Positions 1 through 6,808 of a stretch of 17,049 nucleotides of DNA are shown here, piece after piece. The stretch comes from JBIOHJ01 sp044448905 (GTDB lineage Bacteria; Bacteroidota; Bacteroidia; AKYH767-A; OLB10). Numbering within the stretch: position 1 is the stretch's first letter; each line of letters begins with the position of its first letter. The notes under the pieces are model-generated. The model was not told where the DNA came from and ran no database searches. It saw nothing but the letters and a program-made list of their open reading frames with translations. Position numbers and translations under genes: made by a program. The DNA lies in NCBI GenBank assembly GCA_044448905.1, contig JBIOHJ010000071.1, positions 1 to 17,049 of the forward strand, written 5' to 3'.

Positions 1-279
1 GAATTTTCTTTTTTCCTTGCCGTTCCTACCATGTTTGCTGCTACTGTGTATAAAATTTATAAATTTTACAAAACCGGAATTGCTGTTGAACCCAATCAAA
101 TTAACTTACTGATTGTTGGAAATATCGTGGCATTTATTGTGGCAGCAGTTGCTATAAAAAGTTTTATCGGTTATTTACAGAAACACGGTTTACAAGCTTT
201 CGGGTATTACCGGATTGTGGTTGGTGTTGCCATTATTGTTATGCTGGCATTAGGAGTGGAATTGAAGATTGTTGAATGA
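1..279 (+). CDS. uppP: Undecaprenyl-diphosphatase, C-terminal part (5' end outside window)
   Basis: The reading frame is open from base 1, so only the last 92 residues are visible; the family is usually about 260-270 residues long. UppP (BacA) is an inner-membrane enzyme that dephosphorylates undecaprenyl diphosphate, recycling the lipid carrier for peptidoglycan and surface-polysaccharide synthesis. The visible part opens with the family motif EFSFFLAVPTMFAAT, followed by two hydrophobic segments (about residues 33-52 and 70-87 of the fragment) that fit the last membrane helices. The internal ATG at 31 lies inside the conserved motif and is not the true start. The stop TGA (277-279) overlaps the ATG of truB by 4 nt, so the two genes are probably translationally coupled. 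Seen: motif and overlap. Family assignment is firm; function is inferred from family. Confidence 0.9.
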   Translation, partial: EFSFFLAVPTMFAATVYKIYKFYKTGIAVEPNQINLLIVGNIVAFIVAAVAIKSFIGYLQKHGLQAFGYYRIVVGVAIIVMLALGVELKIVE

Positions 280-1016
280 TTAAAAAAATGGAAACTCTCC
301 AAGCAACAATTGATTATTATAACGGTGAAGTTATCCTCATCAACAAACCATATAAATGGACTTCGTTTGATGTGGTGAATAAATTGCGGATTATTCTTAA
401 AAAACATCTTTCTAATTCTTCAAAATTAAAAGTCGGCCATGCCGGAACTTTAGACCCATTGGCAACTGGTTTACTGATTATCTGTACAGGAAAGCTTACA
501 AAAGAAATTAATTCATACCAGGCACAGGAAAAAGAATATACCGGCAGCTTTTACATTGGCGCAGCCACTCCATCGTTTGATTTGGAAACAAAACCCGATT
601 ATTCTTTTTCCATTTCACACATTACCGAAGATTTAATTCTTGAAACATCAAAAAAATTCACAGGAAAGGTTTTGCAATCACCCCCTGTACATTCGGCAGT
701 TAAAGTAAACGGGCTTAGGGCATATAAAAATGCACGAAAGGGAATTGAAACTAAAATTTTATCACGCGAAGTTTTTATTCATCAATTTGAAATTACTAAA
801 ATTGAAATGCCTTTGGTTTATTTTCGTGTGGTATGCAGCAAAGGAACTTATATACGCGCTTTGGCAAATGATTTTGGCAAAGCATTGAACTCGGGTGCTT
901 ATTTACATTCGCTTTGCCGAACCTGCATCGGTGAATTTAAGATAGATAATGCACTTAGTGTTGAGGAGTTTATAGCTTCGGTTAATAAACATTTTGCAGC
1001 GGCTGTTGTTTTATAA
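276..1016 (+). CDS. truB: tRNA pseudouridine(55) synthase TruB
   Basis: TruB converts U55 in the T-loop of tRNAs to pseudouridine in the cytoplasm. The hallmark catalytic block GHAGTLDPLATGLL sits at residues 54-67, with D60 as the expected catalytic aspartate. It is preceded by a typical N-terminal stretch (INKPYKWTSFDVVNKLR) and followed by KEYTGSFYIGAATPSFD. The conserved SPPVHSAVKVNG and CSKGTYIRALANDFG blocks are also present. At 246 residues it is shorter than the E. coli enzyme (about 314), consistent with a reduced C-terminal domain as often seen in Bacteroidota. The start ATG at 276 overlaps the uppP stop; an alternative ATG four codons downstream (288) is possible. It forms a cotranscribed pair with uppP. 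Confidence in function is high. Confidence 0.95.
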   Translation: MIKKMETLQATIDYYNGEVILINKPYKWTSFDVVNKLRIILKKHLSNSSKLKVGHAGTLDPLATGLLIICTGKLTKEINSYQAQEKEYTGSFYIGAATPSFDLETKPDYSFSISHITEDLILETSKKFTGKVLQSPPVHSAVKVNGLRAYKNARKGIETKILSREVFIHQFEITKIEMPLVYFRVVCSKGTYIRALANDFGKALNSGAYLHSLCRTCIGEFKIDNALSVEEFIASVNKHFAAAVVL

Positions 1017-1105
1017 CAATTAAAGTGTACCTTTACAATCAGTGGTATAAGACTCCATTTATTTCCTGCCTCGCTTTTCAATTAATTTGTTTCTAAATAA
1101 AGAAA

Positions 1106-2170
1106 ATGTCATCCCCAAAATTTGTTTCATCACAAGAATCGTTTCATAGCGAGCTTCGAAAACGCATCAACCAATATTTTGAAAAAACCGGCAAACGTGC
1201 TACTGGCAATTTTTCCATTAAACTTAAAGCGGCTATACTAATGCTTGGTTTTGCTTTTGTTTATACGCACTTGGTATTTTTTACCCCGGTTGCATGGCTG
1301 GCTATATTGGAGTGTATTGTTTTGGGCGGGTTAACTGCAGCAGTTGGTTTTAATATTATGCACGATGGCGGTCATGGCAGCTTTAGCCGTTATAAATGGG
1401 TGAATAAGATGGCAGGGCTTTCGTTAAACTTCTTGGGCGCCAATATTTTTATGTGGAACACCAAGCACAATATTGTTCATCATACTTATACCAATATTGA
1501 AGGAGTAGATGATGATTTGAATGCGCGCCCGTTTTTGAGGTTGTGTAGTTCGCAGAAACGTTTTAAGATGCACCGTTACCAGCATTTGTATTTTGGATTT
1601 GTGTATGGGTTGCTATATCTTTATTGGGTGTTTTTTACCGATTATAAAAAGTATTTTACCCAAAAGGTGGGTTCAATGCCTATTCAGAAGATGAAGCCGT
1701 GGGACCATATTTCGTTTTGGTCGTTTAAGTTGTTTTATATTTTTGTTTTTGTTTTAGTTCCCATTTATACTGTTGGTTTTGGTGCATGGCTTACTGGATT
1801 TTTAATTTTTGGTGTATTTGCAGGGCTAGTGCTTTCGATTGTTTTTCAATTGGCGCACACGGTTGAAGAAACCCAGTTTCCGGTTGCAACCGTTACAAAT
1901 ACTATTGAGGATGAATGGGCGATTCATCAACTAAAAACCACAGCTAATTTTGCTACCCGCAATAAAGTTATTTCCTGGCTCGTTGGCGGATTGAATTTTC
2001 AAATTGAACACCATTTATTTCCTAAGATTTCACATGTGCATTATCCTGCCATCAGTAAAATTATTAAAAAGGCTTGCGAGGATTATGGCTTTCCGTACAT
2101 CGAATATCCTAAAATGCGGGAGGCGGTAGCTTCGCATGTGGCGCATTTGTACCAATTGGGTCGGAAATGA
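1106..2170 (+). CDS. Membrane fatty-acid (acyl-CoA/acyl-lipid) desaturase
   Basis: This is an integral-membrane di-iron desaturase that introduces a cis double bond into fatty-acyl chains. All three histidine boxes are visible: HDGGH at residues 86-90, HNIVHH at 121-126 and QIEHH at 299-303. The glutamine-containing third box is typical of the front-end (delta-5/6, linoleoyl-CoA-like) branch. Hydrophobic segments occur at about residues 43-80 and 205-250. No cytochrome b5 domain is fused, so an external electron donor is needed. The 354-residue length is normal for bacterial members. The gene lies 89 nt after truB on the same strand with no obvious hairpin between them, so it may be read through from truB or have its own promoter. 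Substrate and regioselectivity cannot be read from the sequence. The 3' neighbour is convergent. Confidence 0.88.
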   Translation: MSSPKFVSSQESFHSELRKRINQYFEKTGKRATGNFSIKLKAAILMLGFAFVYTHLVFFTPVAWLAILECIVLGGLTAAVGFNIMHDGGHGSFSRYKWVNKMAGLSLNFLGANIFMWNTKHNIVHHTYTNIEGVDDDLNARPFLRLCSSQKRFKMHRYQHLYFGFVYGLLYLYWVFFTDYKKYFTQKVGSMPIQKMKPWDHISFWSFKLFYIFVFVLVPIYTVGFGAWLTGFLIFGVFAGLVLSIVFQLAHTVEETQFPVATVTNTIEDEWAIHQLKTTANFATRNKVISWLVGGLNFQIEHHLFPKISHVHYPAISKIIKKACEDYGFPYIEYPKMREAVASHVAHLYQLGRK

Positions 2171-2239
2171 ATTTTTTTTAGTGAAAAGGATTGAAAGTAA
2201 GGATAGTAGAAGAATGACTTTTTAAATTCAGTTCAATTT

Positions 2240-2310
2240 AACTTCTGAAAAGCATCCCATTTCTTCTGGAAAATAACCGATTTCTTCTGGCAACTAAGTG
2301 AATTTCTGTC
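2240..2310. repeat. Imperfect 21-nt tandem repeat in a convergent intergenic region
   Basis: Three 21-nt units lie at 2240-2260, 2261-2281 and 2282-2302, with a partial fourth from 2303. The best-conserved part, ATTTCTTCTGG, is identical at 2259-2269 and 2280-2290. The first unit has only the related ACTTCTG and the fourth only TTTCTG. The repeat lies between the ends of the desaturase (2170) and the receiver-domain gene (2331). A period of 21 nt is two helical turns and also three 7-nt units. No clear terminator hairpin was found in this 160-nt gap, although a run of eight T follows the desaturase stop. Confidence 0.5.
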
Positions 2311-2330
2311 GCTATTCGGATTACTAAAGC

Positions 2331-2777
2331 TTAAACATTAATCGCGTCAAGCACCTGTTCGGTAAGAGGCTTATTCAAAAGCTTGCGAACAAAGCGGTTT
2401 TTATTGGCGCGGTTAAAATCGCCAAAGCTTTCCGAATTGGTGAGCATAATAATTTTACAATGCGCATGTACTTCCGGTTTTAGCTTGGCAAATTCGTCTA
2501 GGAATTCAAAACCATCCATTTCGGGCATTGTAATATCCAGAAAAATAATATCAGGCAGATCGTTCTGCCTAGCGGTAGCTAAAGCTGCTAGCGCCTCAGG
2601 CGCCTTGCCAAACACATCCACCTTGGCAGCAAAGTGGTGCACTTCCATTAGTTTTTTGTTAATCGTGTAATCAAAGGTATTATCATCAATTAATAAAACC
2701 TTTGCATAGCGGGTATCCCGTTTACCGGGCATTTCGAGAGTTGATGTTGTATTTTCCATTGGGTCAGTTAAAAACAT
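2331..2777 (-). CDS. Stand-alone response regulator (CheY-like receiver domain)
   Basis: A single receiver (REC) domain fills residues 25-148, with no output domain. The key residues are all present: acidic pair D31-D32 (LLIDD), phospho-acceptor D81 (FLDITMPEMDG), T113 (MLTNS) and K136 (NKPL). It should therefore accept a phosphoryl group from a histidine kinase and signal by protein contact, as CheY- or Spo0F-type regulators do. No kinase gene is in the window. The ATG at 2777 gives a 24-residue lead; an in-frame ATG at 2759 (residue 7) is equally plausible because neither has a convincing ribosome binding site. It lies 132 nt downstream of a small PAS gene on the same strand, suggesting a shared role. 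This receiver type with an NKPL end is common in Bacteroidota, often next to hybrid kinases. Confidence 0.88.
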   Translation of the reverse strand: MFLTDPMENTTSTLEMPGKRDTRYAKVLLIDDNTFDYTINKKLMEVHHFAAKVDVFGKAPEALAALATARQNDLPDIIFLDITMPEMDGFEFLDEFAKLKPEVHAHCKIIMLTNSESFGDFNRANKNRFVRKLLNKPLTEQVLDAINV

Positions 2778-2853
2778 AGTTTCATACGCATGACCGTGGA
2801 AATGGTTTACCTTATTTTTGAAAAAAGGTATTTAGGATAAGTAAGGTGATTGA

Positions 2854-2912
2854 GGTAATTAGTTAAGATGGGTTCGCCAACTTCCCTAATTACCCATTTC
2901 CCTAATTACCTA
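2854..2912. repeat. Degenerate 8-nt tandem repeat with an inverted copy
   Basis: CCTAATTACC occurs twice, at 2885-2894 and 2901-2910 (period 16). It can be read as four 8-nt units from 2883 alternating CCCTAA- and ACCCAT-like forms. An exact 9-nt inverse, GGTAATTAG, lies at 2854-2862, so a stem with either copy is possible. The array separates the PAS gene from the receiver gene and overlaps the PAS gene stop codon. A related AATTACCCA pair lies at 15358-15375. Confidence 0.55.
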
Positions 2913-3269
2913 TAATAGATTAAACCCCTGCAGCGTAATCTTCTCTCTCACCGTTTCGGCAAATTCAAACATATAACCATAAATGCCCACGTAACCGGCC
3001 TCCGGAAAAGCCACTACCGAACAGCGGATAACCTGGTCATCAAGCCGCACATTAATATCAGGTATTTTAGTTCCCTTCAGAGCCGCATAAATTTCGGGAT
3101 GCCTCTCTAAAATCGAAATCGGAATCTGGCTTTCCAGTCCGCAGTTCCAATAATTCAATAACGGTCGGGCAGGCTCGTTACATTGAATCACCTTAAAATT
3201 GTAATCAAACTTAAATACCGGAAACAGGTTCGCGGTTCCTTTAGTTGTGTTGTTGCTGTGTTCGCTCAT
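2910..3269 (-). CDS. Small PAS-domain protein
   Basis: This 119-residue protein has the outline of a single PAS sensor fold and nothing else. An N-terminal strand pair and loop (FPVFKFDYNFKVIQCNEPA, residues 16-34) resembles the start of PAS domains. The final strand reads EAGYVGIYGYMFEF (residues 90-103), very like the last strands of PAS modules in Bacteroidota sensor kinases. No signal peptide, membrane segment, kinase or other output domain is present. It lies upstream of a stand-alone receiver gene on the same strand and may be a partner that senses a small ligand or redox state. The start ATG at 3267-3269 follows an A-rich stretch on the coding strand. The PAS call rests on motif resemblance alone; ligand and role are unknown. 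Confidence 0.6.
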   Translation of the reverse strand: MSEHSNNTTKGTANLFPVFKFDYNFKVIQCNEPARPLLNYWNCGLESQIPISILERHPEIYAALKGTKIPDINVRLDDQVIRCSVVAFPEAGYVGIYGYMFEFAETVREKITLQGFNLL

Positions 3270-3494
3270 TTTGTTTTTTTTATTTTACAATATAACCCCT
3301 TTCATAAATAATACCAGATGATTTTTGGATGATACCACAACCCTGTAAGATTTTTTTAATAATCAAATAATAAATACCCGTCAAGCGGGATGAAACGTCA
3401 AAAAAGCAAATAATCCCTTCATTCTTCAGCGAAAGATTTTATAAAAAACAAAAGGTTGATGAAGTGATAAATTCTCCATCCTCTCAAATCTGAT

Positions 3495-3502
3495 TATCTT
3501 TG
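3495..3502 (+). promoter_or_regulatory. Bacteroidota-type -7 box upstream of the bacilliredoxin gene
   Basis: TATCTTTG matches the Bacteroidota -7 consensus TAnnTTTG at every fixed position and lies 26 nt before the ATG at 3529. No TTTG -33 box is seen at the usual 19-21 nt spacing. The surrounding 259-nt divergent gap (3270-3528) otherwise shows only AT-rich sequence. Confidence 0.5.
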
Positions 3503-3528
3503 TAAAATAATTTCAAACAAAAAGTAAG

Positions 3529-3945
3529 ATGCCATATCCTGAAGCCCTCTGCGCACCGATGCGATCCGATTTAACCGCTGCTGGTTTCGAAGAAATCAGA
3601 ACACCCCAGCAAGCCGATACCATAATACCCAACAGCAAGGGCACCTTATTATTAATGATAAACTCGGTTTGCGGATGTGCTGCCGGCACCGCCCGCCCGG
3701 GAGTAAAAATGTCGTTACGCGGAAACAAAAAACCCGATAAGCTGGTAACCGTTTTTGCCGGTCAGGATTTAGAAGCCACAGCCGAAGCCCGTAAGTTTAC
3801 TCAACCTTTTCCTCCTTCATCGCCCAGCATCGCCTTATTTAAAGACGGCAAGCTTGTGCATTTTGTAGAACGCCATCTTATAGAAGGCCGCTCAGCCGAA
3901 ATGATTTCGGAACACCTTATTGAAGCGTACAATCAGTATTGCTGA
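3529..3945 (+). CDS. BrxA/BrxB (YphP/YqiW) family bacilliredoxin
   Basis: This is a 138-residue thioredoxin-fold protein of the bacilliredoxin family, which in Firmicutes removes bacillithiol from oxidised protein cysteines. The signature INSVCGCAAGTARPG is present, with the CGC motif at residues 48-50. The opening MPYPEALCAPMRSDLTAAGF and the later FPPSSPSIALFKDGKLVHFVERHLIEGR also fit the family, and the length is normal. The start ATG follows AAAAAGTAAG and a good -7 box, so it is probably a single-gene unit. It is somewhat more GC-rich than its neighbours. Bacillithiol synthesis genes are known in some Bacteroidota, but none is visible here, so the actual thiol partner is inferred. Its stop lies 11 nt from the stop of the convergent phosphatase gene. 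Confidence 0.9.
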   Translation: MPYPEALCAPMRSDLTAAGFEEIRTPQQADTIIPNSKGTLLLMINSVCGCAAGTARPGVKMSLRGNKKPDKLVTVFAGQDLEATAEARKFTQPFPPSSPSIALFKDGKLVHFVERHLIEGRSAEMISEHLIEAYNQYC

Positions 3946-3956
3946 GAATATGGAAC

Positions 3957-4703
3957 TTAAAGTCTCTTATTAATAAGATCCATTTCAATAACCTTTCTGA
4001 AATATTTTTCGCGCATGGTTTTTTTCAAGGCATCAGCATGATTAAGTCCGTGTAAATCGCTGCCAATTAAATCAACCATATTATTATCAATTAATTTTTC
4101 AGCTGCTTTTTTTGCTTCAGCGCCATAATACCCGCCAAGTGAATTGATATTTATCTGCAATAATATACCCTGATCTTTAAAAGTAAAATACTCTTTAAAC
4201 CGGTGCGACCAGAACGGATACCTTTCGGGATGAGCAAGCACCGGCTTATATCCCAGTACCTGCATCCTGAATAAAATCTCTTTCAGATTATCCGGGCAAT
4301 TAATATACGAAACTTCGAACAGTAAATAATTATCACCAAAGGTCAACAATTTTTCGTTTTCAAGCTTATGCACAAATCCGTCATCTAAATAATATTCGGC
4401 CGCAACCGATAATTCAATCTCGATATTTTCTTTCTTAATTGCTTCTTTCACCTTTTCCAACCCTTCGTTAATAATAGCAGGGGTATTGCGGTAATAATCG
4501 CTCATAATATGCGGTGTGGTAATAAGCTTCCGAAATCCCAGTTCATAAAACCGTTTTATTAATGCCACACTTTCTTCAGTCGTTTTTGAACCGTCATCAA
4601 TTCCCGGAATAAGATGCGAGTGCATATCAGTTCTCACCGCTGAAAAATCAATACCCGGTTCATTCTTCTTCGAAAATAATCCTGAAAAAAAATTAAAAGC
4701 CAT
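3957..4703 (-). CDS. PHP-family protein-tyrosine phosphatase (CpsB/CapC/YwqE-like)
   Basis: This 248-residue enzyme belongs to the metal-dependent PHP phosphatases that dephosphorylate bacterial tyrosine kinases controlling capsule or exopolysaccharide export. The PHP metal-binding motifs are in order: DMHSHLIPGIDDG (H28, H30, D36), TPH (H65), AHPERY (H158) and GSDLHG (D216, H218). It is the last gene of the sugar-nucleotide operon, 4 nt after the upstream epimerase gene, which supports a role in polysaccharide control. The expected partner, a Wzc-type tyrosine kinase, is not in the window. A general PHP phosphoesterase role is the alternative, but the motif set and context favour the CpsB type. 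The start ATG at 4703 gives MAFNFFSGLFSKK, a typical Bacteroidota beginning for this family. Confidence 0.87.
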   Translation of the reverse strand: MAFNFFSGLFSKKNEPGIDFSAVRTDMHSHLIPGIDDGSKTTEESVALIKRFYELGFRKLITTPHIMSDYYRNTPAIINEGLEKVKEAIKKENIEIELSVAAEYYLDDGFVHKLENEKLLTFGDNYLLFEVSYINCPDNLKEILFRMQVLGYKPVLAHPERYPFWSHRFKEYFTFKDQGILLQININSLGGYYGAEAKKAAEKLIDNNMVDLIGSDLHGLNHADALKKTMREKYFRKVIEMDLINKRL

Positions 4704-4707
4704 GCGT

Positions 4708-5712
4708 TTATTTTTTAAAAGAAGATTTGAACCAATCCAGTGTTAGTGACAATCCTTCTTTCAGCTTTATTTTAGGATCATAACCCAGTAATGTACGTGC
4801 AAGAGAAATATCGGCAAGTGAATGTTTAATATCGCCTGCTCGTTCCTGCCTGTACACAGGCTTTGTATCGTTTCCTGTCAGTTCTTGAAGAGTTGAAAAT
4901 AAATTATTCAGCGAAATATTTTCACCTACGGCTACATTATACACTTTATTAAAAGCATTTTCATTTTGGCAAAACATGGCCTTAATATTTGCCTGTACAG
5001 CATTTTCAACAAAAGTAAAATCGCGTGAGTTGGTTCCATCACCATTAATAAAAGCAGTTTTATTGTTCAGTAACGCATCCATAAATAATGGAATGGCGGC
5101 TGCATAGGGTCCGTTAGGGTCCTGTCTCGGACCGAAAATATTAAAATACCGCAAGCCAATAATCTTCATTCCGTAATTCAGCGAAAAAACCGATGCATAC
5201 AATTCATTAGTAAACTTTGAAACTGCATATGGAGAAAGCGCTTTCCCGATTTTATTCTCTGTTTTAGGAGAATCTGCAGAATCTCCATAAACCGAAGACG
5301 AGCTCGCATAAATAAATTTTTCAACTCCCGAATCCTTTGCAGCAACAAGCATATTCAAAAACCCTGTTGCATTTGCAGCATGTGTTGCTAACGGAAACTG
5401 AATGGAACGCGGCACTGAACCCAATGCTGCCTGATGCGAAATTAATTGAATATTCTGGCAAGCTTTTTCGCAAGTTGCCGCGTCTGTTATATCGCCTTCA
5501 ATAAATTCAAAAGATGGGTTGGATAAAAAAGGTTCAATATTCCGTTTAAAACCATTTGATAAATTATCCAACACCCGAACTTTTCTGCAATTATGTTTCA
5601 GCAAATATTCCACCAGGTTTGAACCGATAAAACCGGCACCGCCTGTAATTAATATATTTTTTTTACTGATATCATCAGAATGAAACGCAGTGTTGTAAAG
5701 CTGATGAGACAT
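4708..5712 (-). CDS. UDP-N-acetylhexosamine 4-epimerase (WbpP/TviC-like SDR)
   Basis: This extended short-chain dehydrogenase/reductase should interconvert UDP-GlcNAc and UDP-GalNAc, or their uronic acids, using bound NAD. The Rossmann motif GGAGFIGSN follows a 20-residue N-terminal extension like that of WbpP. The strongest family markers are HQAALGSVPRSI, SPYAVSKFTNELYA (catalytic Y162 and K166), LRYFNIFGPRQDPNGPYAAA and NGDGTNSRDFTFVEN; these match the WbpP/TviC/WbgU group rather than ordinary GalE. The ASSSSVYGD block supplies the catalytic serine. The 334-residue length is normal. It lies 21 nt after rmlB and 4 nt before the phosphatase gene in the operon. Together with the UDP-HexNAc dehydrogenase it could make UDP-GalNAcA. 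Whether it prefers the N-acetylhexosamine or the uronic acid cannot be read from sequence. Confidence 0.87.
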   Translation of the reverse strand: MSHQLYNTAFHSDDISKKNILITGGAGFIGSNLVEYLLKHNCRKVRVLDNLSNGFKRNIEPFLSNPSFEFIEGDITDAATCEKACQNIQLISHQAALGSVPRSIQFPLATHAANATGFLNMLVAAKDSGVEKFIYASSSSVYGDSADSPKTENKIGKALSPYAVSKFTNELYASVFSLNYGMKIIGLRYFNIFGPRQDPNGPYAAAIPLFMDALLNNKTAFINGDGTNSRDFTFVENAVQANIKAMFCQNENAFNKVYNVAVGENISLNNLFSTLQELTGNDTKPVYRQERAGDIKHSLADISLARTLLGYDPKIKLKEGLSLTLDWFKSSFKK

Positions 5713-5733
5713 GAACTTGTTTTAATGTTGAGT

Positions 5734-6798
5734 TTACCGTAAATGATATTGCTGATCATAATATTTCTGATACTCGCCCGATGTTACGTGTTTAAGCCAC
5801 GTTTCATTTTTTAAATACCAGTCAACCGTTTTGTTTAATCCTTCTTCAAATTGTAGAGATGGCATCCATCCCAGTTCGTTTTTCAATTTTGAAGAGTCAA
5901 TAGCATAGCGCATGTCATGTCCGGCACGGTCTTTAACAAAGGTGATAAGCTTTGCAGATGTACCTTTAGGGCGATTCAATTTCTCGTCCATAATTTTACA
6001 AAGTAATTGAATGAGGTCAATGTTTTTCCATTCATTATTACCGCCAATATTGTACGTATGACCCCTCTTGCCGCTGTGAAAAATCAAATCAATAGCAGCC
6101 GCATGGTCTTCCACATACAGCCAGTCACGTATATTTTCCCCCATACCATATACCGGAACATCTTTATTTTGAAGAATATTATTAATGGCAAGCGGAATTA
6201 ATTTTTCAGGAAAATGATTAGGGCCATAATTGTTCGAACAATTTGAAATAATAACGGGCAGGTTATAGGTATGCCAGTAAGCCCTCACCAAATGATCGGA
6301 GCTTGCTTTGGATGCCGAATACGGGCTACGCGGATCATAAGGCGTTTCTTCGGTAAAATATCCTTCTTTGCCGAGTGAGCCATAAACTTCATCGGTGGAG
6401 ATATGATAGAATAAGTTAGGAGTTTGCAATTCGGAGTTTGGAGATAATGTCCATATATTTTTTGTTGCATTCAAGAGGTGGACTGTTCCGATAATATTTG
6501 TAAGAACAAAATCCATCGGGTTAACAATAGAACGATCAACGTGCGATTCAGCCGCAAGATGAATAACTGAATCAAACTTATTTTCTTTAAAAATATTATT
6601 TATAAACCCGGCATCGGCTATATCACCTTTGATAAAAATGTAATTGGGTTTGTCTTCAATATCACGGAGGTTTTCAAGATTGCCGGCATACGTCAACTTG
6701 TCAAGATTAAAAATTTTATAACCGGGATAATTTTTTACAAACCGCCTCACCACATGTGAACCAATAAATCCTGCACCGCCAGTTATCAGAATATTCAT
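5734..6798 (-). CDS. rmlB: dTDP-glucose 4,6-dehydratase RmlB
   Basis: RmlB converts dTDP-glucose to dTDP-4-keto-6-deoxyglucose, the branch point to dTDP-rhamnose, fucosamine-like and 4-amino-6-deoxy sugars. Markers are GGAGFIGSHVVRRF at the N-terminus, LDKLTYAGNLENL, HLAAESHVDRSI, HISTDEVYGSLG (T135, D136, E137), SPYSASKASSDH (Y160, K164) and CSNNYGPNHFPEKLIPL. The 354-residue length is normal. No rmlA, rmlC or rmlD lies in the window, so the supply of dTDP-glucose and the fate of the product depend on genes elsewhere. The loop at residues 117-129 (SPNSELQTPNL and flanks), just before the active-site TDE, is encoded by a degenerate 7-nt tandem repeat. The gene is 10 nt downstream of galE in the operon. 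Confidence 0.93.
   Translation of the reverse strand: MNILITGGAGFIGSHVVRRFVKNYPGYKIFNLDKLTYAGNLENLRDIEDKPNYIFIKGDIADAGFINNIFKENKFDSVIHLAAESHVDRSIVNPMDFVLTNIIGTVHLLNATKNIWTLSPNSELQTPNLFYHISTDEVYGSLGKEGYFTEETPYDPRSPYSASKASSDHLVRAYWHTYNLPVIISNCSNNYGPNHFPEKLIPLAINNILQNKDVPVYGMGENIRDWLYVEDHAAAIDLIFHSGKRGHTYNIGGNNEWKNIDLIQLLCKIMDEKLNRPKGTSAKLITFVKDRAGHDMRYAIDSSKLKNELGWMPSLQFEEGLNKTVDWYLKNETWLKHVTSGEYQKYYDQQYHLR
6416..6443. repeat. Degenerate heptanucleotide repeat inside rmlB
   Basis: On the + strand the units are TTAGGAG, TTTGCAA, TTCGGAG and TTTGGAG, four consecutive 7-mers. GGAGTTTG occurs at 6419-6426 and again at 6433-6440, exactly 14 nt apart. The same start, TTAGGAG-TTTGGAT, occurs in the non-coding gap at 14457-14470. 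In the gene it encodes a surface-type loop (about residues 117-129 of RmlB) without breaking the frame. Confidence 0.55.
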
Positions 6799-6808
6799 TG
6801 TTGTTAGC

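Noticed and set aside
1082..1089. TTAATTTG as a -7 box for the desaturase
   Set aside because: One fixed position is wrong and no TTTG lies at the -33 distance; the gene may be read from truB.
2383..2670. 95-codon + strand open frame
   Set aside because: Antisense to the receiver-domain gene, which keeps all phosphorylation-site residues.
2809..2829. ACCTT/AAGGT hairpin upstream of the receiver gene
   Set aside because: Short, mismatched and AT-rich; no T-run on the transcribed strand, so no terminator or riboswitch call is justified.
2854..2912. Possible CRISPR-like array from repeated TAATTACC units
   Set aside because: Units are 8-16 nt with no spacers of regular length and no cas genes nearby.
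3377..3389. CCCG-TCAAG-CGGG hairpin in the 3270-3528 gap
   Set aside because: Only a 4-bp stem with no following T-run, and it lies between divergent genes where no terminator is expected.
3513..3728. 71-codon minus-strand open frame
   Set aside because: Antisense to the bacilliredoxin gene start, which has clear family motifs and a promoter box.
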